The notes under the pieces were generated by a model that ran no database searches, had not been told where the DNA came from, and saw nothing but the letters and a program-made list of their open reading frames with translations. A stretch of DNA of 64,000 bases from Paraclostridium tenue (lineage in GTDB: Bacteria > Bacillota > Clostridia > Peptostreptococcales > Peptostreptococcaceae). A program made the translations under genes and the position numbers. Positions 53,748 to 62,592 of this stretch are shown here, in pieces; the stretch's first letter is position 1, and each line of letters opens with the position of its first letter. The stretch lies in assembly GCF_039521565.1 (NCBI RefSeq), contig NZ_BAAACP010000009.1, positions 1 to 64,000 on the forward strand, read 5' to 3'.

Positions 53748-54485
53748 TTAATTCTTCTTTTTTTTTATACCAACTATAGTTCTAAGCATATTTGGCATTT
53801 CAAATTTTTTATGACCTATTCCATAACCAACTTGCTCTACCTCAAATTCTAATACATCTACAAATTCATCACATAAAGTTTTTATTATTGCAGCTCCAGT
53901 AGGAGTTGTACATTCACCATTTACAGTATTTAATTTAATTGGAACTCCTTTTAGTATCTCAATTGTAGCAGGTGCTGGAACTGGCATAATGCCATGATCA
54001 CACTTTACAGTACCAGAACCAACAGGTACAGAACTTGAATATATCTTATCTATATTTAATAAATCTATTAATACTGAGCAGCCTACTATATCAACTATAG
54101 AATCAATAGCTCCAACTTCATGAAAGTGTATTTTATCTATAGTTGTTCCATGTACTTTAGCTTCTGCCTCTGCTACAGTCATAAATATCTTTTTAGCTCT
54201 GTCTTTTATACTATCCTTTAAAGATGAATTATCAATAATTTCAAATACATCTACTAAGTGTCTATGATCATGATTTTCTTTTGCTATTACATTAACTTTT
54301 GTCCCTACTATACCACTTTCATTTTTATAATCTATTTCTATACTAAACTCATCATCTAGATTAAGCTTATTCATTTCTTCTAAAAATATTTCTGATGGAA
54401 CTCCTGCATTTATTAAACTAGCCATAGTCATATCACCAGAAATACCATTTACTATATCAAAATATAAAACTCTTTCTTCTAACAT
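53748..54485 (-). CDS. larC: LarC N-terminal part (pyridinium-3,5-bisthiocarboxylate mononucleotide nickel chelatase)
   Basis: A 245-residue upstream frame of larC. It starts with YFDIVNGISGDM, has a His-rich nickel-binding segment (NHDHRHL), HFHEVGAIDSIVDIVG and the CTPTGAAI block. It ends GIKKKKN just after the slippery A AAA AAG. In Lactobacillus plantarum larC is likewise split and joined by programmed frameshifting. It starts 25 bases after larB. No larA or larE gene is inside the window, so the nickel enzyme served is elsewhere. Confidence 0.92.
   Translation of the reverse strand: MLEERVLYFDIVNGISGDMTMASLINAGVPSEIFLEEMNKLNLDDEFSIEIDYKNESGIVGTKVNVIAKENHDHRHLVDVFEIIDNSSLKDSIKDRAKKIFMTVAEAEAKVHGTTIDKIHFHEVGAIDSIVDIVGCSVLIDLLNIDKIYSSSVPVGSGTVKCDHGIMPVPAPATIEILKGVPIKLNTVNGECTTPTGAAIIKTLCDEFVDVLEFEVEQVGYGIGHKKFEMPNMLRTIVGIKKKKN
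53757..53766 (-). other. Programmed -1 ribosomal frameshift site in larC
   Basis: On the minus strand a run of nine A followed by G contains the classic heptamer A AAA AAG in the correct phase (codons AAA AAA AAG). A -1 slip changes the frame that stops eight bases later into the frame encoding the LarC C-terminal part. No obvious stem-loop was identified directly downstream. Confidence 0.8.
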
Positions 54486-54510
54486 AATTTACACTCCCAT
54501 TTAATTAGTG

Positions 54511-55254
54511 TTAATCTAATTTATTTATAGTAGCAGCCAAATAACCAGCTCCAAATCCATTGTCTATATTAACTACAGATATACCTGATGCACAGCTATT
54601 TAACATTGTTAAAAGAGCTGAAATCCCACCAAAATTAGCTCCATATCCAACAGATGTTGGAACTGCTATAACAGGTACATCAACTAATCCTCCTACAACA
54701 CTTGGAAGTGCCCCTTCCATACCTGCTATAACTATTAATACCCTAGCTGACTTAAGTATATTCAATTTATTTAATAATCTATGTATCCCTGCTACTCCAA
54801 CATCATAAACCCTTTCTACTTCATTTCCTAAAAATTTAGCTGTATAGTATGCTTCATCTGCAACAGGAATATCTGAAGTTCCTCCTGTAACAACTACAAT
54901 TTTACCTTTGCCTATATTCTTTATAGGTTTATTTTCTATCTTTAAAATTCTAGATAACTCTTCATATTCACAATTAGGATATATATTTCTTATCTTTTTA
55001 TAAGTATCTTTTCTACATCTAGTTCCTAATATATTAGAACCTTTTTCATTCATTCTTTTTATAATTCCTAATATATGTTCATCACTTTTTCCTTCACAAT
55101 ATATAACTTCTGGATATCCATTTCTTATTTGCCTATGGTGGTCAATATTTGCATATCCTATATCCTCATAAGGTAAATCTTTTAATTTATCAATAGCTAA
55201 ATCTATATCTATATCACCATTTTTTACTTTCTCTAATAAATTTCTAATATCCAT
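54511..55254 (-). CDS. larB: LarB, pyridinium-3,5-biscarboxylic acid mononucleotide synthase
   Basis: A 247-residue enzyme that carboxylates and hydrolyses nicotinic acid adenine dinucleotide in the first step of nickel-pincer cofactor synthesis. The C-terminal half is PurE-like: VVVTGGTSDIPVADEA, GVAGIHRL, GMEGALPSVVGGL and the NSCASGISV segment with a conserved Cys. The N-terminal helix region has RNGYPEVIYCEGK. It heads the larB-larC operon. Confidence 0.94.
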   Translation of the reverse strand: MDIRNLLEKVKNGDIDIDLAIDKLKDLPYEDIGYANIDHHRQIRNGYPEVIYCEGKSDEHILGIIKRMNEKGSNILGTRCRKDTYKKIRNIYPNCEYEELSRILKIENKPIKNIGKGKIVVVTGGTSDIPVADEAYYTAKFLGNEVERVYDVGVAGIHRLLNKLNILKSARVLIVIAGMEGALPSVVGGLVDVPVIAVPTSVGYGANFGGISALLTMLNSCASGISVVNIDNGFGAGYLAATINKLD

Positions 55255-55345
55255 AAGTTCCCCCTATTATTGGTTGTTTAATAATAATTTTAACACACTA
55301 AGCATACCTTTTCCAGCCACCCAGTTTCATATAATATCCTCATAT

Positions 55346-55390
55346 AAAAAAGAGATAATTTGAAAATTAATTCCAAATTATCTCTTTTTA
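55346..55390 (-). terminator. Terminator of groESL
   Basis: AAAAAGAGATAATTTG and its exact complement surround an 11-base loop, with T5 on each side. Confidence 0.88.
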
Positions 55391-55448
55391 TTTTTCTTTT
55401 ACCACAACAAGTTAAATAGTAATATTTCAAAACTTACTATTAATCAAC

Positions 55449-57071
55449 CTACATCATTGGAGGCATTCCTCCACCCATTCCAGGCACTGGCTCACTTTCT
55501 GGAAGATCAGCAACAGCAGCTTCAGTAGTTAAAAATACGCCTGCTATAGATGCAGCATTTTGTAATGCACTTCTAGTTACCTTAGTTGGATCAACTATAC
55601 CAGCTTCTATCATATTCACGTATTTTTCATTTAAAGCATCAAATCCTACTTCAGCATCTTCATTTATAACTTTTTGTATTATAACAGCTCCTTCAAGACC
55701 AGCATTAATAGCTATTTGTCTTAATGGCTCTTCTAAAGCTCTTCTTATTATCTTAGCTCCAACTTGAAGTTCTCCTTCAAGCTCTTCTATTAATTTATCT
55801 ACAACTGGGATAACACTAACTAATGCAGTACCTCCACCAGCAACTATACCTTCTTCAACAGCTGCTCTTGTAGCATTTAAAGCATCTTCTATTCTTAATT
55901 TTCTTTCTTTCATTTCAACTTCTGTTGCAGCTCCAACTTTTATAACAGCAACTCCACCAGCAAGTTTAGCTAATCTTTCCATTAATTTTTCTGTATCAAA
56001 CTCAGAAGTAGTTTGCTCAATTTGATGTTTTATTTGAGCTACTCTATCTTCTATAGCTTTTTTATCTCCAGCACCATCTACTATTGTAGTATTTTCTTTA
56101 GTTACTTTAACAGATCCTGCTCTACCTAACATAGATAAGTCTGCTTCTTTTAAATCATATCCTAATTCTTCAGATATAACTGTTCCTCCAGTAAGTACTG
56201 CTATATCTTCAAGCATAGCTTTTCTTCTATCTCCAAATCCTGGAGCCTTAACAGCAACTACTTCAAATGTTCCTCTTAATTTATTAACTACTAATGTAGA
56301 TAATGCTTCTCCTTCTACATCTTCAGCTACTATTAATAATTTTTTACCTTGTTGAACTATTTGCTCAAGAACAGGTAATATATCTTGTATGTTAGTTATT
56401 TTTCTATCTGTTATTAATATATATGGATCATTTAATACAGCTTCCATTTTGTCAACATCAGTTACCATGTAAGCTGAAACAAATCCTCTATCAAATTGCA
56501 TACCTTCAACTGCATCTAATTCAGTATGCATAGTCTTAGATTCTTCAACAGTTATAACTCCATCTTTACCTACTATCTCCATAGCTTCTGCTATTAAATT
56601 ACCTACTTCTTCATCTCCAGCAGATATAGAAGCAACTTGAGATATAGATTCTTTAGTTTCTATAGTTTTTGATTGTTTTTTTAATTCTTCAACTGATACT
56701 TCAACAGCTTTTTGTATTCCTTTTCTAATTAATATTGGATTAGCTCCTGCAGTTACATTTTTTAATCCTTCTCTTATTATAGCTTGAGCAAGAACTGTTG
56801 CAGTTGTAGTTCCATCTCCTGCTACATCATTAGTTTTAGTAGCAACTTCTTTAACTAATTGAGCTCCCATATTTTCAAATCTATCTTCTAATTCTATTTC
56901 TTTAGCTATAGTAACACCATCATTAGTTATAAGTGGTGCTCCAAATTTTTTATCTAATATAACATTTCTTCCTTTAGGTCCTAATGTTACCTTTACAGTA
57001 TCTGCTAATTTATTTACACCAGCTTCTAAAGCTGATCTTGAATCTTGAGCGAATTTTATTTCTTTAGCCAT
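55449..57071 (-). CDS. groEL: 60 kDa chaperonin GroEL
   Basis: A 540-residue chaperonin subunit that forms the double-ring folding chamber. ATP-binding motifs VTLGPKGRNV and AGDGTTTATV are intact, the equatorial GGGTALV segment is present, and the tail ends in GGGMPPMM. It lies 20 bases after groES. Transcription is likely HrcA-controlled through the CIRCE element upstream of groES. Confidence 0.98.
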   Translation of the reverse strand: MAKEIKFAQDSRSALEAGVNKLADTVKVTLGPKGRNVILDKKFGAPLITNDGVTIAKEIELEDRFENMGAQLVKEVATKTNDVAGDGTTTATVLAQAIIREGLKNVTAGANPILIRKGIQKAVEVSVEELKKQSKTIETKESISQVASISAGDEEVGNLIAEAMEIVGKDGVITVEESKTMHTELDAVEGMQFDRGFVSAYMVTDVDKMEAVLNDPYILITDRKITNIQDILPVLEQIVQQGKKLLIVAEDVEGEALSTLVVNKLRGTFEVVAVKAPGFGDRRKAMLEDIAVLTGGTVISEELGYDLKEADLSMLGRAGSVKVTKENTTIVDGAGDKKAIEDRVAQIKHQIEQTTSEFDTEKLMERLAKLAGGVAVIKVGAATEVEMKERKLRIEDALNATRAAVEEGIVAGGGTALVSVIPVVDKLIEELEGELQVGAKIIRRALEEPLRQIAINAGLEGAVIIQKVINEDAEVGFDALNEKYVNMIEAGIVDPTKVTRSALQNAASIAGVFLTTEAAVADLPESEPVPGMGGGMPPMM

Positions 57072-57091
57072 TTTATATACCTCCCCTAATA

Positions 57092-57376
57092 TTATTCAAC
57101 TACTGCTAATATTTCACTTTGTTTTAATATTGTATATTCTTGACCTTCTAATTTAACTTCTGATCCTGCATATTTAGAAAATATTACTTTATCTCCTACT
57201 TTTAATTCCATCTTAACTTCTTTTCCATCTACCATTCCACCAGGTCCTACTTCAACTACCTCAGCTATTTGAGGTTGTTCTTTAGCTGCCCCAGGTAAAA
57301 CTATACCACTTGCAGTTTTTTCTTCTGCTTCAATTTTCTTTATAACTACTCTGTCAGCCAATGGTCTTATTCTCAT
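57092..57376 (-). CDS. groES: 10 kDa co-chaperonin GroES
   Basis: A 94-residue co-chaperonin that caps the GroEL ring. It has RPLADRVVIKKIE, the mobile loop EEKTASGIVLPG and the roof segment GPGGMVDGKEV. ATG 57376 follows GGAGGGA. First gene of groES-groEL. Confidence 0.98.
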   Translation of the reverse strand: MRIRPLADRVVIKKIEAEEKTASGIVLPGAAKEQPQIAEVVEVGPGGMVDGKEVKMELKVGDKVIFSKYAGSEVKLEGQEYTILKQSEILAVVE

Positions 57377-57426
57377 AATTATCCCTCCTAATGAAATTTA
57401 TATATGTAAATTTTTTTATTAGCTTT

Positions 57427-57453
57427 TTATCACTCTACTTACTAGAGTGCTAA
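57427..57453 (-). promoter_or_regulatory. CIRCE operator (HrcA binding site)
   Basis: On the minus strand TTAGCACTC-N9-GAGTGATAA matches the CIRCE consensus TTAGCACTC-N9-GAGTGCTAA with a single mismatch. It lies about 50 bases before the groES start. Confidence 0.95.
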
Positions 57454-57516
57454 CAACTTTATAATATCTCAAACTTTTTTATTTTTCAATAGTTTTAACC
57501 AGATTTTATACATTTT

Positions 57517-57561
57517 TTATACGAGGAATTTTTGTTTGTATTGACAAAACTCCTCGTATAA
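57517..57561. terminator. Stem-loop downstream of cardiolipin synthase
   Basis: TTATACGAGGA pairs exactly with TCCTCGTATAA, with more pairing inside (TTTTGT with ACAAAA). It follows the cls stop, but no T-run follows the hairpin on the minus strand, so termination may be inefficient. Confidence 0.5.
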
Positions 57562-57566
57562 TATGT

Positions 57567-59057
57567 TTATAAAATAGGAGAAAATAGTCTTGCCACAGAT
57601 TCTACCCATTTTTTTATAAATGGTCTATTTTCAAAATCTTTTAATTTTATTTCTTCACTATTTTCAATATCTTTAAAGAAATCATCTGTTATTTTTTTTA
57701 TTATTTTTTTATCATAAATAAATGCATTCATTTCAAAATTAAGCATAAAACTTCTTAAGTCCATATTTGCAGAACCTATTGATGAAATCTTATCATCTAT
57801 AATTACTACTTTTGAGTGTATAAATCCTTTTTTATATAAATAAACTTTTCCTCCAGATCTTAAAATATCATCAAAATATGAATATGATGCTTGATGTACA
57901 ATTTTATGATCTGCAATACTTGGAAATATAATTCTTACATCAACTCCACTAAGTGCTGCACTTTTTAATGCTCTTAACAAACTTTCATCTGGTATAAAAT
58001 ATGGAGTCTCTATATAAACCCTTTCCTTAGCATTACAAATAGCTGAAAAATATGCATAATGTATAGCTTCCCAATCACTATCTGGCCCAGTCGCAACAAC
58101 TTGTATCATAGAGTTTCCCATATAATTTAATTTTGGAAAATATCGTTCATCAAATGATTCCTTTTTAGTTGTATAATACCAATCAATCAAAAATACCATT
58201 TGTAGCATATAAACAGAGCTACCTTCTATTCTTATATGAGTATCCCTCCAGTATCCAAACTTTTCATTTTTACCCATATATTCATCACCTATATTTATGC
58301 CACCTGTATATCCTATATGACCATCAATTATAGCAATTTTACGATGATTTCTATAATTTATTTTACCTCCTATTATAGGAAATTTGGCTGGTAAAAATGG
58401 TACTATCTCTATACCTTCATCTTTCATATCTTGAAAGAATCTCCTGTCGAACCAAAACCTCCAACATCCAACATCATCATATAAAATTTTTATACTTACT
58501 CCTTCATTTGCTTTCTTTATTAATAATTCCTTTAATTTAATGCCTATCTCACTATTTTTTATTATAAAATATTCTAAGTGAATATGCTCTTTTGCTTGTT
58601 CTATATCTTTTAGTAAACTTTCAAATTTTTCGTTTCCATCTATAAATACTTTAACGTTGTTATTAGTCGTAAATGGAAATTTCCCTGTGTTTAAAAGTAA
58701 ACTTATTACCTTCTTTTTTATACCTTCATAGTATGTATCTTTAATTAAATCATTACCATTTATAGCTCTTTGTTCTAATTCAACTAACTCCTCTATAGGT
58801 TCCATGTTTTTAAATAAATTATTTTCTTTTATATTTGTAGCTAATTTTTGTGTCTTAAATATTTTTCTTTTTCTTATATTTCTTCCCAATGCTGCATATA
58901 TAACTAAACCTATGCCTGGTAATAATATAAATATTAATAGCCAAGCCATAGTCTTAGCTGGATCTCTATTTTGAAGTATTATATTAATAGAAACTATAAT
59001 ACCTGCTACGTATGATATTATTACATAGCTTAAGAGTATTATATCTAAAGCAACCAT
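57567..59057 (-). CDS. cls: Cardiolipin synthase (phospholipase D family)
   Basis: A 496-residue membrane enzyme that joins two phosphatidylglycerols to cardiolipin. Two N-terminal membrane helices of the PLDc_N type contain DPAKTMAWLLIFILLPGIG. Two HKD motifs form the active site, NHRKIAIIDG and HSKVVIIDD, the first with HxK. ATG 59057 follows AAAGGAGG. The OGG-type glycosylase gene ends 14 bases upstream, so they are probably co-transcribed. Confidence 0.94.
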   Translation of the reverse strand: MVALDIILLSYVIISYVAGIIVSINIILQNRDPAKTMAWLLIFILLPGIGLVIYAALGRNIRKRKIFKTQKLATNIKENNLFKNMEPIEELVELEQRAINGNDLIKDTYYEGIKKKVISLLLNTGKFPFTTNNNVKVFIDGNEKFESLLKDIEQAKEHIHLEYFIIKNSEIGIKLKELLIKKANEGVSIKILYDDVGCWRFWFDRRFFQDMKDEGIEIVPFLPAKFPIIGGKINYRNHRKIAIIDGHIGYTGGINIGDEYMGKNEKFGYWRDTHIRIEGSSVYMLQMVFLIDWYYTTKKESFDERYFPKLNYMGNSMIQVVATGPDSDWEAIHYAYFSAICNAKERVYIETPYFIPDESLLRALKSAALSGVDVRIIFPSIADHKIVHQASYSYFDDILRSGGKVYLYKKGFIHSKVVIIDDKISSIGSANMDLRSFMLNFEMNAFIYDKKIIKKITDDFFKDIENSEEIKLKDFENRPFIKKWVESVARLFSPIL

Positions 59058-59071
59058 AACGCCTCCTTTAG

Positions 59072-59947
59072 TTATCTTCCTATACCTAATTCACGTGCAT
59101 AATAGAATAAATATTGTTGAGCAAAACCTGATAAATCTCCAAATTTATCTATAGCATACTTTCTAATTTTAGGCAAACTCATATCGTCGTCTACATAAAA
59201 TTCTTGCATTACTCTTTTCACCCATACATCAACAGGGAATGTATCATACTTTTGCATACCAAATAATGCTATACAGTCACCAACCTTAGGTCCTATTCCA
59301 TTAAATTTAGTAAGTTCTTTTATACAATCTTCTGTACTTAAATTTTTATATTTATATACATCATCATGATTATTTATAACTTCTTCTGTTGTAGATTTTA
59401 TGTATTTATCTCTAAATCCTGTAGAGCACGATCTTATTTCTTCTATTGAAGCTTTATTTAATTGCTCTGGTGTAGGAAAGTCATAATAATCTACTCCATT
59501 ATATTTTCCTATATAAGTTCCATATTCTCTTGATAAATTAGCTATGGCTTTTTGTATCATAGGGATTCTATTATTAGATGATATTATAAAAGATATTATC
59601 ATTTCCCATGGATCTTGACGTAAAATTCTTATTCCCCATCCAAATTCAGTTGCTTTCTCTAAGTACTTATCCATACTCCTTAACTTATTTTTTATTTCTG
59701 AGTAATCAGTATCTAAATCAAAATATTCTTTCCATATACTATTAAAATCATTTAAATTAGTATTCTTTAAATAAATTGTTTCTCCTTCTCTTGATACATT
59801 TATTACTCTACCTTTAGCTACTCCAGTGTATGATCCATCATCTTCTGATTTCCACCTAAAACACTGCCCACATTCAAATATATGTTTTGGATCAAAATCT
59901 GTTACTCCTTCTAATACAACTAGTTCATTTTTTTCGTATACTTTCAT
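59072..59947 (-). CDS. 8-oxoguanine DNA glycosylase, OGG1 type
   Basis: A 291-residue base-excision repair enzyme. The helix-hairpin-helix/GPD region reads FNGIGPKVGDCIALF with catalytic Lys221, and FPVDVWVKR with Asp240. The N-terminal domain has FECGQCFRWK, typical of the OGG1 family rather than MutM or AGOG. It is a bifunctional glycosylase/lyase. ATG 59947 is chosen after AAGGGAG; a further ATG at 59992 would add 15 residues without a ribosome site. Confidence 0.92.
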   Translation of the reverse strand: MKVYEKNELVVLEGVTDFDPKHIFECGQCFRWKSEDDGSYTGVAKGRVINVSREGETIYLKNTNLNDFNSIWKEYFDLDTDYSEIKNKLRSMDKYLEKATEFGWGIRILRQDPWEMIISFIISSNNRIPMIQKAIANLSREYGTYIGKYNGVDYYDFPTPEQLNKASIEEIRSCSTGFRDKYIKSTTEEVINNHDDVYKYKNLSTEDCIKELTKFNGIGPKVGDCIALFGMQKYDTFPVDVWVKRVMQEFYVDDDMSLPKIRKYAIDKFGDLSGFAQQYLFYYARELGIGR

Positions 59948-60114
59948 TTTTTTACTCCCTTCAATTAAGCTTATACCTTTAATTCTACCCATATTTTTAT
60001 AAAATTAAATTAACTATTTTTTTATAATACAAATTTAATTTAAAAAGTCTAGAGTAGAATTGATAAACTTTTTTTGCTAAAATACATAAGACATTATTTT
60101 TAGAAGGTGATTAT

Positions 60115-60777
60115 ATGAATAATAGAGGTGTATTTATAGCTATCGAGGGACCTATAGGAGTTGGAAAAACAACTTTATCAAATATACTAAGTGATCACTT
60201 TAATTATACTTTGCTTAGAGAGATAGTTGAAGAAAACCCATTCCTATCAAAATTTTATACAGATATAAAAGAGTATGCTTTACAAACAGAAGCATTTTTT
60301 CTTTTTAATAGAATAAAACAGCTTGAAGATACGGAAAAAAATTTTTTAGAAAAAGGCAATGGAGTAATTAGTGATTATCACATAATTAAAAATTTAATTT
60401 TTGCAGGTATAACACTTGATAATATGCAGTTTTATAAATATAAACAAATGTATAATATTTTTATCAATGATTTGCCTCAACCAGATATAGTAATATATCT
60501 TAATTCAAATACAGATGTTTTAATGAAGAGAATAGCTATGAGAGATAGAAGTTTTGAAAGACAAATGGATAGAAATTATATACATGAATTGAGAAATGAA
60601 TACAAATACTATTTCAATCCATTATCTATAAAGCATAACTTTGTAGGTAAAGAACCTATTATATTAGAAATAGACAACTCTAATTTAGACTTTTTAAATA
60701 ATGAAAATGATAGAAAATTTATAATAGACAAAGTTGAAAGTGCAATCAATAACTTGGGGGGACAATTTAATGTTTAA
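60115..60777 (+). CDS. Deoxynucleoside kinase (dGK/dAK family), first of a pair
   Basis: A 220-residue kinase for purine deoxynucleoside salvage. It has the P-loop IEGPIGVGKTTLSN, catalytic Glu in LREIVEENPF, SDYHIIKNLIFA and the lid RMDRSFER-like segment RDRSFERQMDR. Its last 8 bases overlap the start of the second kinase gene. The arrangement recalls the tandem dAK/dGK genes of lactobacilli, whose products form a heterodimer; which subunit is which cannot be decided here. Confidence 0.9.
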   Translation: MNNRGVFIAIEGPIGVGKTTLSNILSDHFNYTLLREIVEENPFLSKFYTDIKEYALQTEAFFLFNRIKQLEDTEKNFLEKGNGVISDYHIIKNLIFAGITLDNMQFYKYKQMYNIFINDLPQPDIVIYLNSNTDVLMKRIAMRDRSFERQMDRNYIHELRNEYKYYFNPLSIKHNFVGKEPIILEIDNSNLDFLNNENDRKFIIDKVESAINNLGGQFNV

Positions 60778-61423
60778 ATTGGTAAATCAGTGTAACAAAC
60801 CACTAAATAGGGATTTATTTATTACCGTTGCGGGTAATGTTGGAGCAGGAAAATCTACTTTAACGAAATTAGTAGGAGAAAAACTAGGATTTGAAACTCA
60901 TTTTGAGCAAGTTGATAATAATCCATATCTAGAAGATTTCTATAAAGACCAAAGTACTTGGGGATTTCATTTACAATTATATTTCTTAGCTCAAAGGTTT
61001 AAGCAACAAAAAGAAATAGATAGTAATGGCTTAAATAACATTCAAGATAGAAGTATATACGAAGATGTTGAAATTTTTGCTAGAAATTTATATGATAATA
61101 AAAAAATGTCTAAAAGAGATTATATCACATATAGAGATTTATTTAATGATATGGTTCCTTACCTTAGAAGACCAGATTTAATGATATATTTAGATGGTTC
61201 TATAGATACTATTATTGATAGAATAAATTTAAGAGGTAGGGATATGGAAAAATCAGTTGATTTAGAGTATTGGGTTAATCTGCATAATCGATACGAAAAG
61301 TGGATAAGTGAGTATAATCAATCTCCTGTACTTTATGTAAATATTGATAAAATTGATTTAATTAATAATCCTAAAGATTTAGACTCTTTATGTCATGAGA
61401 TACAAAAAATATTAAATATATAA
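60770..61423 (+). CDS. Deoxynucleoside kinase (dGK/dAK family), second of a pair
   Basis: A 217-residue kinase homologous to its upstream neighbour, with P-loop VAGNVGAGKSTLTK, EQVDNNPYLEDF and the DRS motif QDRSIYED, and the lid RGRDMEKSVD. ATG 60770 is preceded by GGGGGGA inside the upstream gene, and the overlap (ATG...TAA) implies translational coupling and probably equal amounts of both subunits. It ends at a palindromic terminator shared with the convergent yeiH-like gene. Confidence 0.9.
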   Translation: MFKLVNQCNKPLNRDLFITVAGNVGAGKSTLTKLVGEKLGFETHFEQVDNNPYLEDFYKDQSTWGFHLQLYFLAQRFKQQKEIDSNGLNNIQDRSIYEDVEIFARNLYDNKKMSKRDYITYRDLFNDMVPYLRRPDLMIYLDGSIDTIIDRINLRGRDMEKSVDLEYWVNLHNRYEKWISEYNQSPVLYVNIDKIDLINNPKDLDSLCHEIQKILNI

Positions 61424-61425
61424 AT

Positions 61426-61453
61426 AAAAATGACCCCTTAAGGGGTCATTTTT
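61426..61453. terminator. Bidirectional terminator (28-bp perfect palindrome)
   Basis: AAAAATGACCCCTT and its exact complement meet without an unpaired base. It ends the kinase pair, and the yeiH-like stop codon touches its right edge. Confidence 0.9.
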
Positions 61454-62457
61454 TATAATAATATAGCTATTAGTACTATTGCTGTTACTATCTGTAATAT
61501 ACCTACAAACAATCCATATAATGAAACTTCTTTACCTTGTTTTATAAGATCTTTAAAGTTTACTCTAAGTCCAATTGCTGCTAATGCTATTATTTCTAAT
61601 TTACTACTTAATTCTTTAGCTGCGTGAGATAATTCCATTGGTATTAAATTCATAGAAAATAATGCACATGTTATAAAAAATCCTATTACATACCAAGGAA
61701 TTTCAATTTTTTTATTAGATATTTCAACTTCTTCTTCTTTTATAATTTCTGCATTAGTTTTATTTTTTAAATGTCCAAATATAAATACTACAACAACTAG
61801 TAATATAACTCTCACTATTTTAAATATAGTAGCTAAATCTTTTGTAGCTTCATTAACCATCGCTCCACTAGCTACAACTTGACCTACTGATTGTAGAGTT
61901 CCACCTATTATAGCTGAAGTCTTCATTAATTCATGTTTGTATAACACTCCTGCTAATAATGGTAGTAATAACATTAAAACAACACCTGTTACATTAACTA
62001 TTGTAATTGCTATTCCTTTTTCCTTATCATCAGCATTTATAACTGGTGCAGTTGCTCCAATTGCAGATGATCCACAAACTGCATTTCCACTTGCCATTAA
62101 ATATCTAAAGTTTTCACTAAATCCTAACTTTTTACCTATATATATAGCTCCAACTATAGTCACTGCCATTTGTATAACTATAAATATTATTCCACCTAAT
62201 CCTAGCTCCATTATTGTAGATATACTTAACGTGGCTCCTAAAAGAACTATTGAATATGATAATAATTCTGTTTCTGAAAATTTATATCCATCATGAAATA
62301 CTTTTTTGTTTAAGAATAGATTTCCTAATATCATTCCAAGAAATATAGAAATAGTTGCTGCTCCTAAACTCGGTACAAATTTAGCTAAAAATATACTAAT
62401 AAATCCTATTATTATAGATACCACTAATCCTGGTAATATTTTTTTTATTTTATCCAT
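61453..62457 (-). CDS. YeiH family (UPF0324) putative sulfate/anion exporter
   Basis: A 334-residue membrane protein with nine to eleven helices. Family landmarks are LGMILGNL, YSIVLLGATLSIS, GSSAIGATAPVI and a C-terminal IGLRVNFKDLIKQG. Members are proposed exporters of sulfite/sulfate or related anions. It is divergent from a LysR gene that resembles CysL/YeiE, the usual partner and regulator. ATG 62457 has GGAGAGG upstream. Confidence 0.88.
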   Translation of the reverse strand: MDKIKKILPGLVVSIIIGFISIFLAKFVPSLGAATISIFLGMILGNLFLNKKVFHDGYKFSETELLSYSIVLLGATLSISTIMELGLGGIIFIVIQMAVTIVGAIYIGKKLGFSENFRYLMASGNAVCGSSAIGATAPVINADDKEKGIAITIVNVTGVVLMLLLPLLAGVLYKHELMKTSAIIGGTLQSVGQVVASGAMVNEATKDLATIFKIVRVILLVVVVFIFGHLKNKTNAEIIKEEEVEISNKKIEIPWYVIGFFITCALFSMNLIPMELSHAAKELSSKLEIIALAAIGLRVNFKDLIKQGKEVSLYGLFVGILQIVTAIVLIAILL

Positions 62458-62592
62458 ATATAACCTCTCCTAAAACTTGTTGTCTTTTTATATGAAGTAG
62501 TATACCAAACTTATTATTATTGGTAAAATAGATATATATCATAATAATCATTACTTTTTTTAATGATTATTTAAAACAAGGAGGTTTTAAGG

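Noticed and set aside
53314..54485. larC as a pseudogene caused by a sequencing or replication frameshift
   Set aside because: The slippery heptamer is in the right phase, the downstream half is fully conserved in sequence, and split larC with frameshifting is known; a programmed shift is the better explanation.
57541..57566. TTGACA near the end of cls as a plus-strand promoter
   Set aside because: The TATAAT that follows is only about ten bases away and the element sits inside a stem-loop; no plus-strand gene follows.
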